Of a DNA stretch of 64,000 bases, positions 35,727-45,115 are shown piece after piece; position 1 is the stretch's first letter; every line of letters begins with the position of its first letter. Under the pieces are notes generated by a model. That model saw only the letters and a list, made by a program, of their open reading frames with translations, was not told the DNA's origin and made no database searches. The position numbers and the translations under genes were made by a program. Source of the stretch: Zelopaecilomyces penicillatus (Eukaryota; Ascomycota; Sordariomycetes; Hypocreales; Pseudodiploosporaceae); contig VCCP01000003.1 of the NCBI GenBank assembly GCA_005765155.1, forward strand, positions 6,138,001 through 6,202,000. The letters run 5' to 3'.

Positions 35727-35860
35727 ATCTTCTCGATTACGCTTGAGACGTTCAAACAACTTGCTTAGCAACGATCAATCTGCTTCATCTTCTTGATTAC
35801 GCTTGAGACGTTCAACCAACCAACTGACTTACCAACGTTCCATATGCTACATCTTTTCCC
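35727..35860. repeat. 60-bp tandem repeat in the leader of the orphan gene
   Basis: A 34-bp block, ATCTTCTCGATTACGCTTGA then GACGTTCAAACAAC, at 35727-35760 recurs at 35787-35820 with two mismatches. The sequence before the second block (35761-35790) recurs loosely about 63 bp later (35824-35853). That makes about two and a half imperfect units of 60-63 bp ending about 90 bp before ATG 35952. It probably lies in the 5' UTR or core promoter. Confidence 0.8.
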
Positions 35861-35951
35861 TTGACAACTCAACCACAAAGCTTCATCTCCTTCTTTAGTA
35901 CACCACGAGTGCCTTTCCACCAAAAGCCTTTTAAGAAAACACTTTGACAAG

Positions 35952-36911
35952 ATGTGCCATCACATTTTCAGAACCAGCCTCTGCTATGGCCGAAGCGGTC
36001 TTCCCTGTGGCAAGCTTTTCCTCGAAAGGATTTGTGTCGTCACGTGCCTACAAGAAGACAAAAACGCTACTTACTGTATTGGAGACTCTCACAGCATCAA
36101 TGTGGAACCTATGGTGATGGGTTCTCTTTTGGGTGACGATGACCTTCAGGGTGCTGCGATTCCGTGGGGTCTGTGTGATATGTGTACCCTCCTCGACGAT
36201 GACTCGACTGATCTAGATACGCCTCCTGAAGGCACCCAAAGCGCTTGCAGCACAGTCGTTGAGCCTTCTACCATGTTGCATCCCGATCCCGTGGCTACTG
36301 ATAGCCGGGAACCCGATGCCAATAAAACTCATCAAGAGATCTCTAGCTTGAAGCAAGACGAGCAGGACAATAATCAAGAAGAGCATGAGCGTTATATATT
36401 GAATGCTCCCAAGGGTATGACCATGAAATGCATCAACCATATACCTGATGGTCTCATGGATCTGAAAGCCATGAACCAAATCAAGTATATATCCGATGGT
36501 CCTGGAGGCATGAACCAGAAACGAATCAAGCATATACCGGATGGTACCAGGGGTATGAACAGGAAACAGGTCAAGAATTGGCTCGACAGTGTCGCGCTGC
36601 CTCACAAAGCGTATCTTTGCTCATGGAATAACAACGAGTCCCCACCTGTTCGCCAATCTGAAATTTACTATCAGCTCCAAGATGATAAAGACGTTGTTAA
36701 CACTCCGAACCTAGACAATATTTCTGAAGATGAGCTGCGCGATTTCCCTCAGCTTACTCCCGTGCCCGTGGGCGCAAGTGCTCGCCAAGCTCCCATTCTC
36801 CCTGACTACTTCAAGGACTACGTCCTCGGTCCGATGGAGCCTGCGGTCCCAGAAAGACAGCCACATTTGTATTACCCTACCCTTGCGGACATTGACGGAT
36901 CTGTTTGCTAA
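35952..36911 (+). CDS. Orphan protein with tandem I-x-DG peptide repeats
   Basis: One open frame of 319 residues. It has no recognisable domain, signal peptide or membrane segment. The N-terminal 90 residues are Cys-rich (MCHHIF, CYGRSGLPCG, RICVVTC, LCDMC), followed by an acidic, Gln/Asp-rich stretch. Residues 148-208 hold four units of 15-16 residues: YILNAPKGMTMKCIN, HIPDGLMDLKAMNQIK, YISDGPGGMNQKRIK and HIPDGTRGMNRKQVK; consensus aromatic or His, I, x, DG, xx, GMN, x, K. A KNWLDSVALPHKAYL segment follows, then an acidic/proline-rich tail ending DYFKDYVLGPME...DIDGSVC. The frame is long, the composition is protein-like and the repeats are kept in frame, which supports a real gene. The ATG 35952 context (ACAAGATG) is good for a fungus. 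Function is unknown. Confidence 0.7.
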   Translation: MCHHIFRTSLCYGRSGLPCGKLFLERICVVTCLQEDKNATYCIGDSHSINVEPMVMGSLLGDDDLQGAAIPWGLCDMCTLLDDDSTDLDTPPEGTQSACSTVVEPSTMLHPDPVATDSREPDANKTHQEISSLKQDEQDNNQEEHERYILNAPKGMTMKCINHIPDGLMDLKAMNQIKYISDGPGGMNQKRIKHIPDGTRGMNRKQVKNWLDSVALPHKAYLCSWNNNESPPVRQSEIYYQLQDDKDVVNTPNLDNISEDELRDFPQLTPVPVGASARQAPILPDYFKDYVLGPMEPAVPERQPHLYYPTLADIDGSVC

Positions 36912-38287
36912 ACACAAGACCTATACCGACACGTGGAAAGGTGTGGGCGGCAGGAGCGCTTACAGAGATTTGTGAGCTTTGAAATAATATGTTTTCTGAT
37001 AGTGTAGATTAATGTTTTCAACAATTGTGGCGATGGTTGTGTGAGATAGGTCTTGGATCTTATGGACGTGTTCATTGTGGTGAATAAGGGTATGGCTTTG
37101 CTGGGAGCATTTGGGGGGGGGGTTTGAATATGGGATGGGTTAGGTGTCTTTGCAACTTGGAAAAAATGGGTGTGATGGAATGGATACAAAAACAAAACTT
37201 GCTATACACATTGAATTTGAAACCGGCGGCGTTTTGGGAACTAATAAAATCAACATTTGCACAATATGCAGTCAAATTTGCTCTTGAAACACACGATGGG
37301 TGAGGTTTTTGTCCGAATTGTGCTGAGTTTAGGGTAATGTCGAGTCTGCGCGTATTATAAATTCTTCATTATGAAGGATATTCATTCTTTTTAAACTTAT
37401 ACTCCCTATTCTTCTTTTGACCAATACGATGTGACCATTTCTGCTCCTCTGGTCGATTACCGGCTCAAAGGACCAAGTGGCTGCGAGTCTGCGACCGAAC
37501 AAGAGCATCCTCATTGGACAATCCCAAAATATTAGTCCATGCCGATTTGGGGAAGTAACCTAACCACAACAACATCTTTAATTCGCATCCATCCGTTCTC
37601 ATTGGTCAATATTTCTGCAGAGAATTGATCTGTTTGGGTGGTACGGGCCGATGCCTCTTCACCCCGCGTTCACAGCGTTGGAGTGGAGCGGCATATGAGG
37701 ACGGGAGACGCAAGATGGTGTGGGGAGTGGAGGTGAAGTGGTGGTGGTGATGGAGTTGTATGACGATTATTCGAGCCTTGGAGAGACGCTTATAATGGGA
37801 TCATGGATGCAAGTGAGGAACTCGCCCTGTTCGGAAATGCCGGGTCAGCGTCCCGATATGTTCAAGGCCGAAAAGGTTGCCACAAGAGAGGGCAACAGGC
37901 GCGGGGTTTGAAGCAAGTTTTCACCTACATTAGTGACTCGGCCGGGGTTGTCCCTATTGCATCCGTCTCATCTGTTGGAGACGTTTTTCTGCGCGCCGTT
38001 GACTGAGTCGTGCCTCCACCTATGCGAGTGGGAGAAAAAGGCAAAAAAACAGCGCAAGGGAGGACAATAAGGCGCGCGAAACATGACACATAAAGCCTCA
38101 TTGCTGGGGTTCATATGCAGCAGAACCATCTATTGATAAGCTGACCATTCGGAATTCTTCCGCAGCTGTATGCTCACTCAAAAGCTGCGGCCGCAAATGC
38201 GAACACCAACACCAACACCAAACACAACAAAGACATTAAGAAACCCATCCATCCAGTACCAGCGCTGAGAGCGTTCGTTCGTTCAGC
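36912..38287. other. Intergenic, no gene supported
   Basis: About 1.4 kb. A G-run (GGGGGGGGG) lies near 37110. An AACACC triple repeat lies near 38200-38222, in the likely leader of the P450 gene. No coding region is supported. Confidence 0.45.
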
Positions 38288-39917
38288 ATGGCTTTACTCG
38301 AACTCATCTTCATGTCCATTTGGACGGCGCCCTTGATCGGCCTCTGCCTCGCCGTCTACTATCTCGCACCATACCTATCAACCTTTTCTCATCTTCGCGA
38401 TATCCCCGCGCCGTTCCCAGCCCAGTTCTCCAACCTCTGGCTGCTGTCTGCGTGTCGGCGAGGAGGCAGGTATCGCATCGTCGACGAGGTGCATCAGAGG
38501 TTGGGGAAAGTTGTGCGCATCCAGCCGAACCATGTCAGCGTGGCTGACGATGAGGCTATTGGAGTCATTTACGGCCATGGCAATGGCTTTCTAAAAGCGT
38601 AAGCGAGTATCCATTTTATTTTTTAAATAAAAACAATATCAATAAAAAATTATCAAACCGTGGGCTGACAAAGAGAGGAGCAGTGAGTTTTACGATGCCT
38701 TTGTCTCTATCCGCCGAGGGCTCTTTAACACACGGGACCGTGTTGAGCACAGCCGGAAGCGAAAGCTCGTCTCGCACACCTTTTCCACAAAGTCCATTAC
38801 CCAGTTTGAGCCTTATATCCATGCCAATCTGCGACTTTTTGTGAAGCAGCTGGATCGCCTTGTTACTGAAAGCACCCACAATGGCGACGATGGCCAGAAA
38901 GAGGCCTGGATTGACTGTTTGCCGTGGTTCAATTACCTGGCCTTTGACATTATTGGTGATCTTGCCTTTGGCGCGCCGTTTGGTATGCTAAAGAATGGCG
39001 CTGACCTGGCTGAGGTGCGCTCATCGCCTGATAGTCCACCCATCTATGCTTCCGCCATTGAGATTCTTAATCGCCGCGGCGAAGTCAGCGCCACGCTCGG
39101 CTGCCTGCCCCAACTTAAACCCTACGCACGCTGGTTGCCCGATCCGTTCTTCAGCAAGGGACTAAGCGCTGTTCAAAGCCTCGCGGGAATTGCTATTGCG
39201 CGGGTGAAAAACCGTGTCGAGAACCCGCCGGATATTGAGCGTAAGGATCTACTTGCCCGGTTGATGGAGGGTCGTGACGAAAAGGGCGAGCCGCTGGGTC
39301 GTGAGGAGTTGACGGCTGAGGCGTTGACCCAGCTTATTGCAGGTAGCGACACCACATCCAACTCTTCTTGTGCCCTGATGAACTATCTTGCGCGGGCGCC
39401 TCGCGTTCTGAAGAAGCTACAGGTCGAGCTGGATACCGCCATCCCCGACGGCGTTGATGTACCCGACTTTGAAATGGTGCGCGATCTACCCTATCTGTCC
39501 TGGGTCATTGACGAAACTCTCCGCCTACACTGCACCTCTGGCATCGGCCTACCGCGCCAAATACCACTCGACTCTCCTGGCGTCACCATTCTAGGGCATT
39601 TCTTTCCCGCAGGCACCGTGCTCAGCGTACCAACATACACGATCCACCATTCCACAGAGATATGGGGGTCCGACGCCGAGGAATTCCGGCCAGAGAGGTG
39701 GGAGGCGGCGACGACACGACAGAGAAATGCATTTATTCCGTTTAGCCACGGGCCGAGAGCTTGTGTGGGGAGAAACGTGGCAGAGATGGAGATGAAGATG
39801 ATTGCGGCGTGTTGGGTGCGGAGATACGATGTCACGGCTAGACAGGGTCCAATGCAGACGAGGGAAGGGTTTTTACGGAAACCATTGGGGTTGGAGGTTG
39901 CGTTGAGGAGTAGGTGA
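38288..39917 (+). CDS. bphA: Cytochrome P450, CYP53 type (benzoate 4-hydroxylase)
   Basis: Two exons, 38288-38598 and 38684-39917, give 514 residues. CYP53 enzymes of ascomycetes hydroxylate benzoate at the para position, feeding aromatic breakdown through 4-hydroxybenzoate and the 3-oxoadipate route; they sit in the ER membrane and use a P450 reductase. The N-terminal anchor is MALLELIFMSIWTAPLIGLC, followed by RDIPAPFPAQFSNLWLL. The sequence FYDAFVSIRRGLFNTRDRVE is strongly CYP53-like. Standard motifs are IAGSDTTSNSS (I helix), ETLRLH (ExxR), FRPERW and the heme loop FSHGPRACVGRN. The intron is 85 nt, with a GTAAGC donor and a GAGCAG acceptor. No partner gene of the aromatic pathway was recognised nearby. 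Family assignment is firm; the substrate is by analogy. Confidence 0.9.
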
Positions 39918-40131
39918 TGATTTTGTGTAACAGATGTTGTGGGTGCTTGCTGTTGTATATGGGACAGATGAAGGATGAAGAGATGAAGTTTATGAACTAA
40001 TATTTTATCATGTTTATATCTCCCTTTGCAGCTTTGGATACGCAGTTGTAAGAATATGCATTCTTAAATATCCCACTCATTCATACCCCCTATTACCTTA
40101 CTATATAGTAATAACCCATATCCATGTCACC
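39918..40131. other. Short convergent gap
   Basis: 214 bp between the P450 stop and the stop of the minus-strand Cys-pair gene. Presumably overlapping 3' UTRs. No structured terminator is expected in a fungal nuclear genome. Confidence 0.4.
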
Positions 40132-40632
40132 TCAAGGGTTTGCTCTTTTCGGAGACTTGACCGTGTACGCCACCAACCCTCCTCCTCCACCACCCCCATT
40201 ACTAGCCTTTTCCCTACATGCCACACAAGGCCCACTTCTCAGATGCACGCGAGCCGGCTCCGTGCTACCCCAAAGTACAAACGAAGACTGCTGGAAGTGG
40301 TTGGGCGTCTTGGACCCCTTGCACGCCAGGCACTCAAACTGCCAGCCGAGCACGCCAAACAGCTTCCTCTTGCGGTCGAGGTCCAGCCGGTCCAGCGCCA
40401 CGGCGTCGTCTACGGCACGGACGACGGCGAAGCTCGGCTCCGTGGTGGATGCGGGAGCGCCGGAGACGGGGCAGATTCTGCGGTCGAGGGTGTCGAGGAT
40501 GGTGACTTGTTCGGCTCGGGGTGTGCAGATGGGGGTGTCGAGAATGGCGAGGATGTATTTATCGATGCCGCTGGCGATGAGTTTCTCGCGGCGGGTTTCG
40601 AGAGGTTGGATATGAATGATGTGGCTAGACAT
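40132..40632 (-). CDS. Small conserved-type hypothetical protein with two Cys-x-x-Cys pairs
   Basis: A single exon of 166 residues. ATG 40632 is the first ATG in frame (MSSHIIHIQPLETRREKLIA) and has an A at -3. Two pairs, ECLACKG and GPCVACRE, lie 26 residues apart near the C-terminus and could hold a zinc ion. A single earlier pair RICPVSG has only one Cys. A run of seven Gly follows the second pair. The N-terminal part repeats Ile/Leu/Asp in a helix-like pattern (DKYILAILDTPICTPRAEQV). There is no signal peptide, so it is probably cytosolic or nuclear. I do not recognise the family. It is convergent with the P450 gene. Confidence 0.65.
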   Translation of the reverse strand: MSSHIIHIQPLETRREKLIASGIDKYILAILDTPICTPRAEQVTILDTLDRRICPVSGAPASTTEPSFAVVRAVDDAVALDRLDLDRKRKLFGVLGWQFECLACKGSKTPNHFQQSSFVLWGSTEPARVHLRSGPCVACREKASNGGGGGGGLVAYTVKSPKRANP

Positions 40633-42447
40633 TGTGTCGGGATGTTTTCTCTTTTTTTCTAGGGGAGAGAATCTTGTTGAATTGAAGGCTGAATTTCTTG
40701 TGGTCGTGATTTTGAGGTTGTGCAAACTTTGTCGGTTAATCTTGCGAATCTGGTAATGTTTTCTTGCTGCGTGCGCTGTTCTGCTTCTCTAAGGAGTGCT
40801 ATTTCCCAATTACTTTGACTGGGAAGGCTTCTTTAAATAGATAATATTCAAGAGTCTGCGTCTTTGCAGTGATTGGAAGCTCAACGTTTTACACCGCTGT
40901 GCAAGTAGCCGGTCGGGGGTAACTTACCGGAGCATGCTGGATGAAGCTGCGGATATCATCGTCGAAGAATGGTTCAGAGCTTGTGGCAGCCGTTGTACGA
41001 CATCAGCTCTCTGCGTCGGAGTTGAGGTTGTTGTCAGTGATGCTGTTGAATCTTGGAAACGATGGAAGAAGTGGAATGTGGGCGGTGGCTCGTCTTCTTC
41101 TCCTCGGTTTTCGAAGGGATGTGTCTATTCCGCGAGCTCCATGGAGCAAGTAGGCGCTGCATGGCAGATTCTAACACCGTGGCATTGTAGGATTGTGAAC
41201 AACGACACCATAGAGAGATGGGAGGGTTGCAGCAGCTCGATGCACTGGATTGTTCTGAGTATGGAGTGGACTTGTTGATTTGCGGATGTTTGTCGGCTTT
41301 GGACGTTCTCTACGTATTCGAGTGGGCCTAACAGTTCAACCACGCCATTCCTACAAAGACATACACGAGGGCATCTACTCCTTTATCTTCCAATTAAGCA
41401 CTACCATATATCATTGCTATATGCTTCACACTACCAAACATGCATACAAACCATGGACTCATTGTCTACATTCTACCAAAGTCTACAGACTTCCAAAGAC
41501 CGTAGGGGGCTCCCACAATGGGGGAAGGTCTAGGGCAAACAAAAAGGGGGAGCGGCCAGTCTCTCTCGGTTGACAGCTGTCCACAACGGTTGAAGTTTGG
41601 CAAGAGCACACACACAAACAGAATATTAAAACCCCCCTCAAATTTCTGCGGCCGTCTGTTTTGTTTCCCTGCCATCTACATCTTTGCCACGTCTTTCTTC
41701 TTCTTTCTCGACGTGCCAACCATTGTTCCATAAAAGTCATTGTGCTCTCTTCTCTTTAACAACAACATTCCCACTTCTCCATTCATCAGTGGCAATCAAT
41801 TCTCTTTTATTGAACAGTCTGAACGATCTACACACTCTGTTATACCACACTCCATAACCTCTGTTTCTTTTTAAAAACAACCAAAGTCAGCCGCTTTCCC
41901 GTTGAGAAGTCTGGTGAATTATTAGAAGGAGCTCTACACTTTAGGCCCCCCCTTCGACTTCTGGTTGGCTTTGGGGCTTTCGCCGTTTTCATCCGAGGCG
42001 GCCTCATAACGCCCCAATTTTGGGCAAGACTTTACTGCGTACCTCTTCACTTTGTCCGATAAACTCCATGCCTTTTCTTGAACAATCTGGACACTTCACA
42101 CAACTGAACCCGATTCAGTACTTGTTTCATCTCGCGAGCGGAAGGAGTTCATGAACAGTTTGACGTTTATTGCCTCGTCGAACGTGAATCCAGGCAACCC
42201 TTCACCTCGAACATTCATTTTCAACCCTTCACCCTTGTCTTGGCAAAGGAAAAGTTTGACACACCTTTCAGATCAGAATTTCACTCATTGAGACAAACGT
42301 ACACTTGTTTTTTTTATATAATTCCAGCACTCCATAAGTCCTATGTCTCAATTCATTTCCCGCAGCTAACAATCAGCCAGATACTCTGTCGCTTAAATTT
42401 AATAGACTGGGTACCTGGACATCCGACGCCTTGCAACTCTAAACACA
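40633..42447. other. Intergenic, no gene supported
   Basis: About 1.8 kb. The right third (41700-42440) is T/C-rich with many TTCTCTT and ACTTC runs, typical of a fungal promoter and long 5' UTR, so it probably serves the gene starting at 42448. Open frames in the left part have no protein-like composition. Confidence 0.45.
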
Positions 42448-44501
42448 ATGACTTCTTTATTAGCCCCAGAGTCTTCCATGAATTCTCATGTGTCTTTGCA
42501 CGACGCTTCGTGTGTCTTGTGTCGCTATCCCATTCATACAGGCGAGGTAATTGCTGCAGGTAAGTTGAAGAAAACCCAGATGACTTTCCAACCAGCATCA
42601 AACTAACAAGTCTTGCAAAGTAATGGGTGATCATGCGAGTGAGAAAATAACGGAATACACCTTTGCATTCAAAGCACCCCCGACGCCGAATCAGGAACCA
42701 TTGGCTGTTGTTACTACTCATCATTCGCATGGTTCTGGCACTCGGATGCCGTGCCGAGCCAGCTTTTGTCTCCGATGCCCGAGACGTGACACGGTAGCCT
42801 ATCATGTGGATTGCTATAATATCGTCAAGTCTGTTGGAATGAGATTGGCACTCTCTGACATCTGGATCATTGGCTTGTGGACTATTCCTGCTATGCGTTA
42901 TCCAGCATATCCTGAAATTTCTACTGCTTTAGTGGAGCGTACTTGTGTTTATTCGCATAACTTGTGGTCCTTGGATATTCTACCAACGGAAATAAAAGTC
43001 CTCATCTTGCAAGCCTGCCAAGAGTCGGCTTTTTGGAGACTTCTTTCAGCGATCCACCGAGTGACGCGATTTCAACCTTTGTTGGCAGCGGATGCCGTCA
43101 CTGAAGTCATGCCCACCTGTGTGATGAACTCATGGAATCGAGGTGAAAGTCTATCAAAGAGCAGGTTCGGTAGTTATGTATCTACGACATGGTTTTTTGA
43201 TGACTTGGGCATACGAAGGGTTGACCAGCAAAGCGACATCTCGTCGACACTACCAATAGGCATGCCTGGTGATGTCTGGTTCTTCCACCAAGAACATAGT
43301 AACATCGCCGGGACCAAAATGGCCCAGAGAGTAAGCAAATCCCGGTGAACGAATATGATTACAATTTTTCTTTGCAAGAGCTGATCAGTATGCCAGGCAG
43401 GATTTCTTCGCTGTCACGATTGGGAGTTGCTCACAATATGGGATACACCAACCCATCCTCTCACCCCACTAAAGACAATGGTACCACTTACAAGAGCCAC
43501 AAGATGGCGAAGTGTAAACCTGCGTGGATTAACGGGTCTCAGTTTCTTCTGTTCTGCGGGGTCTTGTTTATGGATTCATGGTCATTATGACTACGAAGAC
43601 GACGCGCCTTGTCCTCCACAGCACTTGGTCCTTCCCTCCGAAAGACTCAACTTGACACGGATATATTTCGCCCTCAGTTTTGGAGAGTATGTAGATTCGG
43701 TGTGGCTTCGGTATCGACAGTACGATAGCTTTTACTTTGAGCAGGCCCTTGTCGTAAGTTAGGTCCCGCCCCTCACCCAATTCAACCATGGCTTGGAAAG
43801 AGACGCACAATGCGTGTTTGTAAGCTGAAGTATGGAACGCAATACTGACCATGGTGTTCCCAAACAAGGTGACAACAAACTACGACAGGGTTCAAGTGGC
43901 AGGAAAGGCATACAAAGAGTCCGCCTTGACGCAGTTCCACAAACTCGCAGATCAGAATGCAGAGTTCTTGATTTTTCAGGACTCTGATTTCAAGTTTGGG
44001 ATGCAGCAGTTCTCAGCCTCTCCTTCTCCGCCCAGTAGTCAATTAAACACGTTGGCGCCGCACATTGTATCACGCCGCAACCATCCGCCCCAAGGCAATC
44101 ACCTCGCATATGTCACTACGGCATGGATGGATGAGATTGCTTCCATCCGTATATTCCGCCGGCCAAGTCCAGATGGCACCGGTGAGATGCTCTGCACGGC
44201 AATGATTGTCGAGCACACCGACGGCAGCATTGACGCCCTTGGGCAATTTGGCACCGGCATGCTGGGCGAGCAGCTGCTGGAATGCGAGCAAATTGATGGC
44301 CCCATTGCTATCTCCGCCAAAGAGGTGCCGTTGGGCCTGCTGGTAGAGTGCACCTCGGCGCATGATGAACTGCTGGGATCATCTTTACTCTTGAACGCCC
44401 AGGACCAAGCCCGATCGGGCTGGCGAAGTTATCTGCTGTTTGGGGGGGATGAAATGTTCTTTTGGTTCGATGATTATCGAGCCCTTGCCATACGATTTTA
44501 A
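42448..44501 (+). CDS. F-box-like hypothetical protein with N-terminal Cys pair
   Basis: Four exons, 42448-42559, 42621-43330, 43397-43753 and 43869-44501, sum to 604 codons (603 residues). The first exon (MTSLLAPESSMNSHVSLHDA, then CVLCRYPIHTGEVIAA) is easily missed because it is only 112 nt. An F-box-like segment, LDILPTEIKVLILQACQES, lies near residue 150. Later, HDWELLTIWDTPTHPL and LTGLSFFCSAGSC are typical of a large family of fungal F-box-associated proteins that detect or present targets to SCF ubiquitin ligases. The C-terminal part contains LAYVTTAWMDEIASIRIF and a SGWRSYLLFGGDEMFF end. No domain is diagnostic, so the SCF role is inference. The acceptor for exon 3 (CCAG at 43396) was chosen because it keeps the frame open. 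Confidence 0.7.
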
Positions 44502-44796
44502 GGATACACCAATATATTATCGTTGAAACCCGTGTCACCATGGGTGACAGAGCCGTCAGGCCTCCTTTTGCTCTTTTGCCGCCTTACCCAACATATAATC
44601 ATTCGCTTACATACATTGCTCTTCATATTTTACACTGGCTCAAAACTCGCTTTTTTGTGGTATAATCTGCATATTCTCACAAAATGTGGGACGCCAAACT
44701 GGCGTTGCTCTTTTGCGAATTTATCTAGTATTTCACAGCCGACGGAGATATCCGATCAATTCCAATAATACCGGTTCGAGAGATTGTATCGGATGT

Positions 44797-45115
44797 GGTA
44801 CTCGCCTACCTATCCGTGCCGCCCAATCGACTATACATACCTCGTATTCCGTTCGGAATAATTATACAGAACTTGGTACTCGCCTGCCGGTCCCCGCGGG
44901 CCAATGGATTACGCTTCTGCGGTACGGAACCTGGAATTCGGATAGTGATCCACCCCGAGTTTTGGATTTTACCTACCTCGTCTTCCGTTCGGAAGACGGC
45001 CTGCCTGTCCGCGCCGCATATTGTACTTAACCTATCATGTCTTCCGTTCAGAAGAAATGCACAGAACGTGGCACTCGCTTGCCGATCCGCGTGTTCCAAT
45101 AGACAATTTGTATTA
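44797..45115. repeat. Degenerate tandem repeat, about 75-120 bp units
   Basis: Units begin GGTACTCGCC or a variant at 44797, 44875, about 44999 (GGCCTGCCTGTCCGCGCCG) and 45071 (GGCACTCGCTTGCCG). Shared blocks are RCTCGCYTRCCGRTCCGYGC, CAAT, TACCTCGTNTTCCGTTCGGA and ACAGAACNTGG. The first unit is 78 bp and the second is longer by an insert. The copies are well diverged. This may be a decayed minisatellite or relic of a mobile element. No gene is involved. Confidence 0.7.

Noticed and set aside
36213..36605. Minus-strand frame of 130 codons with an internal repeat opposite the orphan gene
   Set aside because: Its repeat simply mirrors the plus-strand peptide repeats, and the plus frame is longer and has better start context.
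40934..41278. 114-codon plus frame right of the Cys-pair gene
   Set aside because: No motif and a composition like non-coding DNA; overlapping frames on both strands are equally open.
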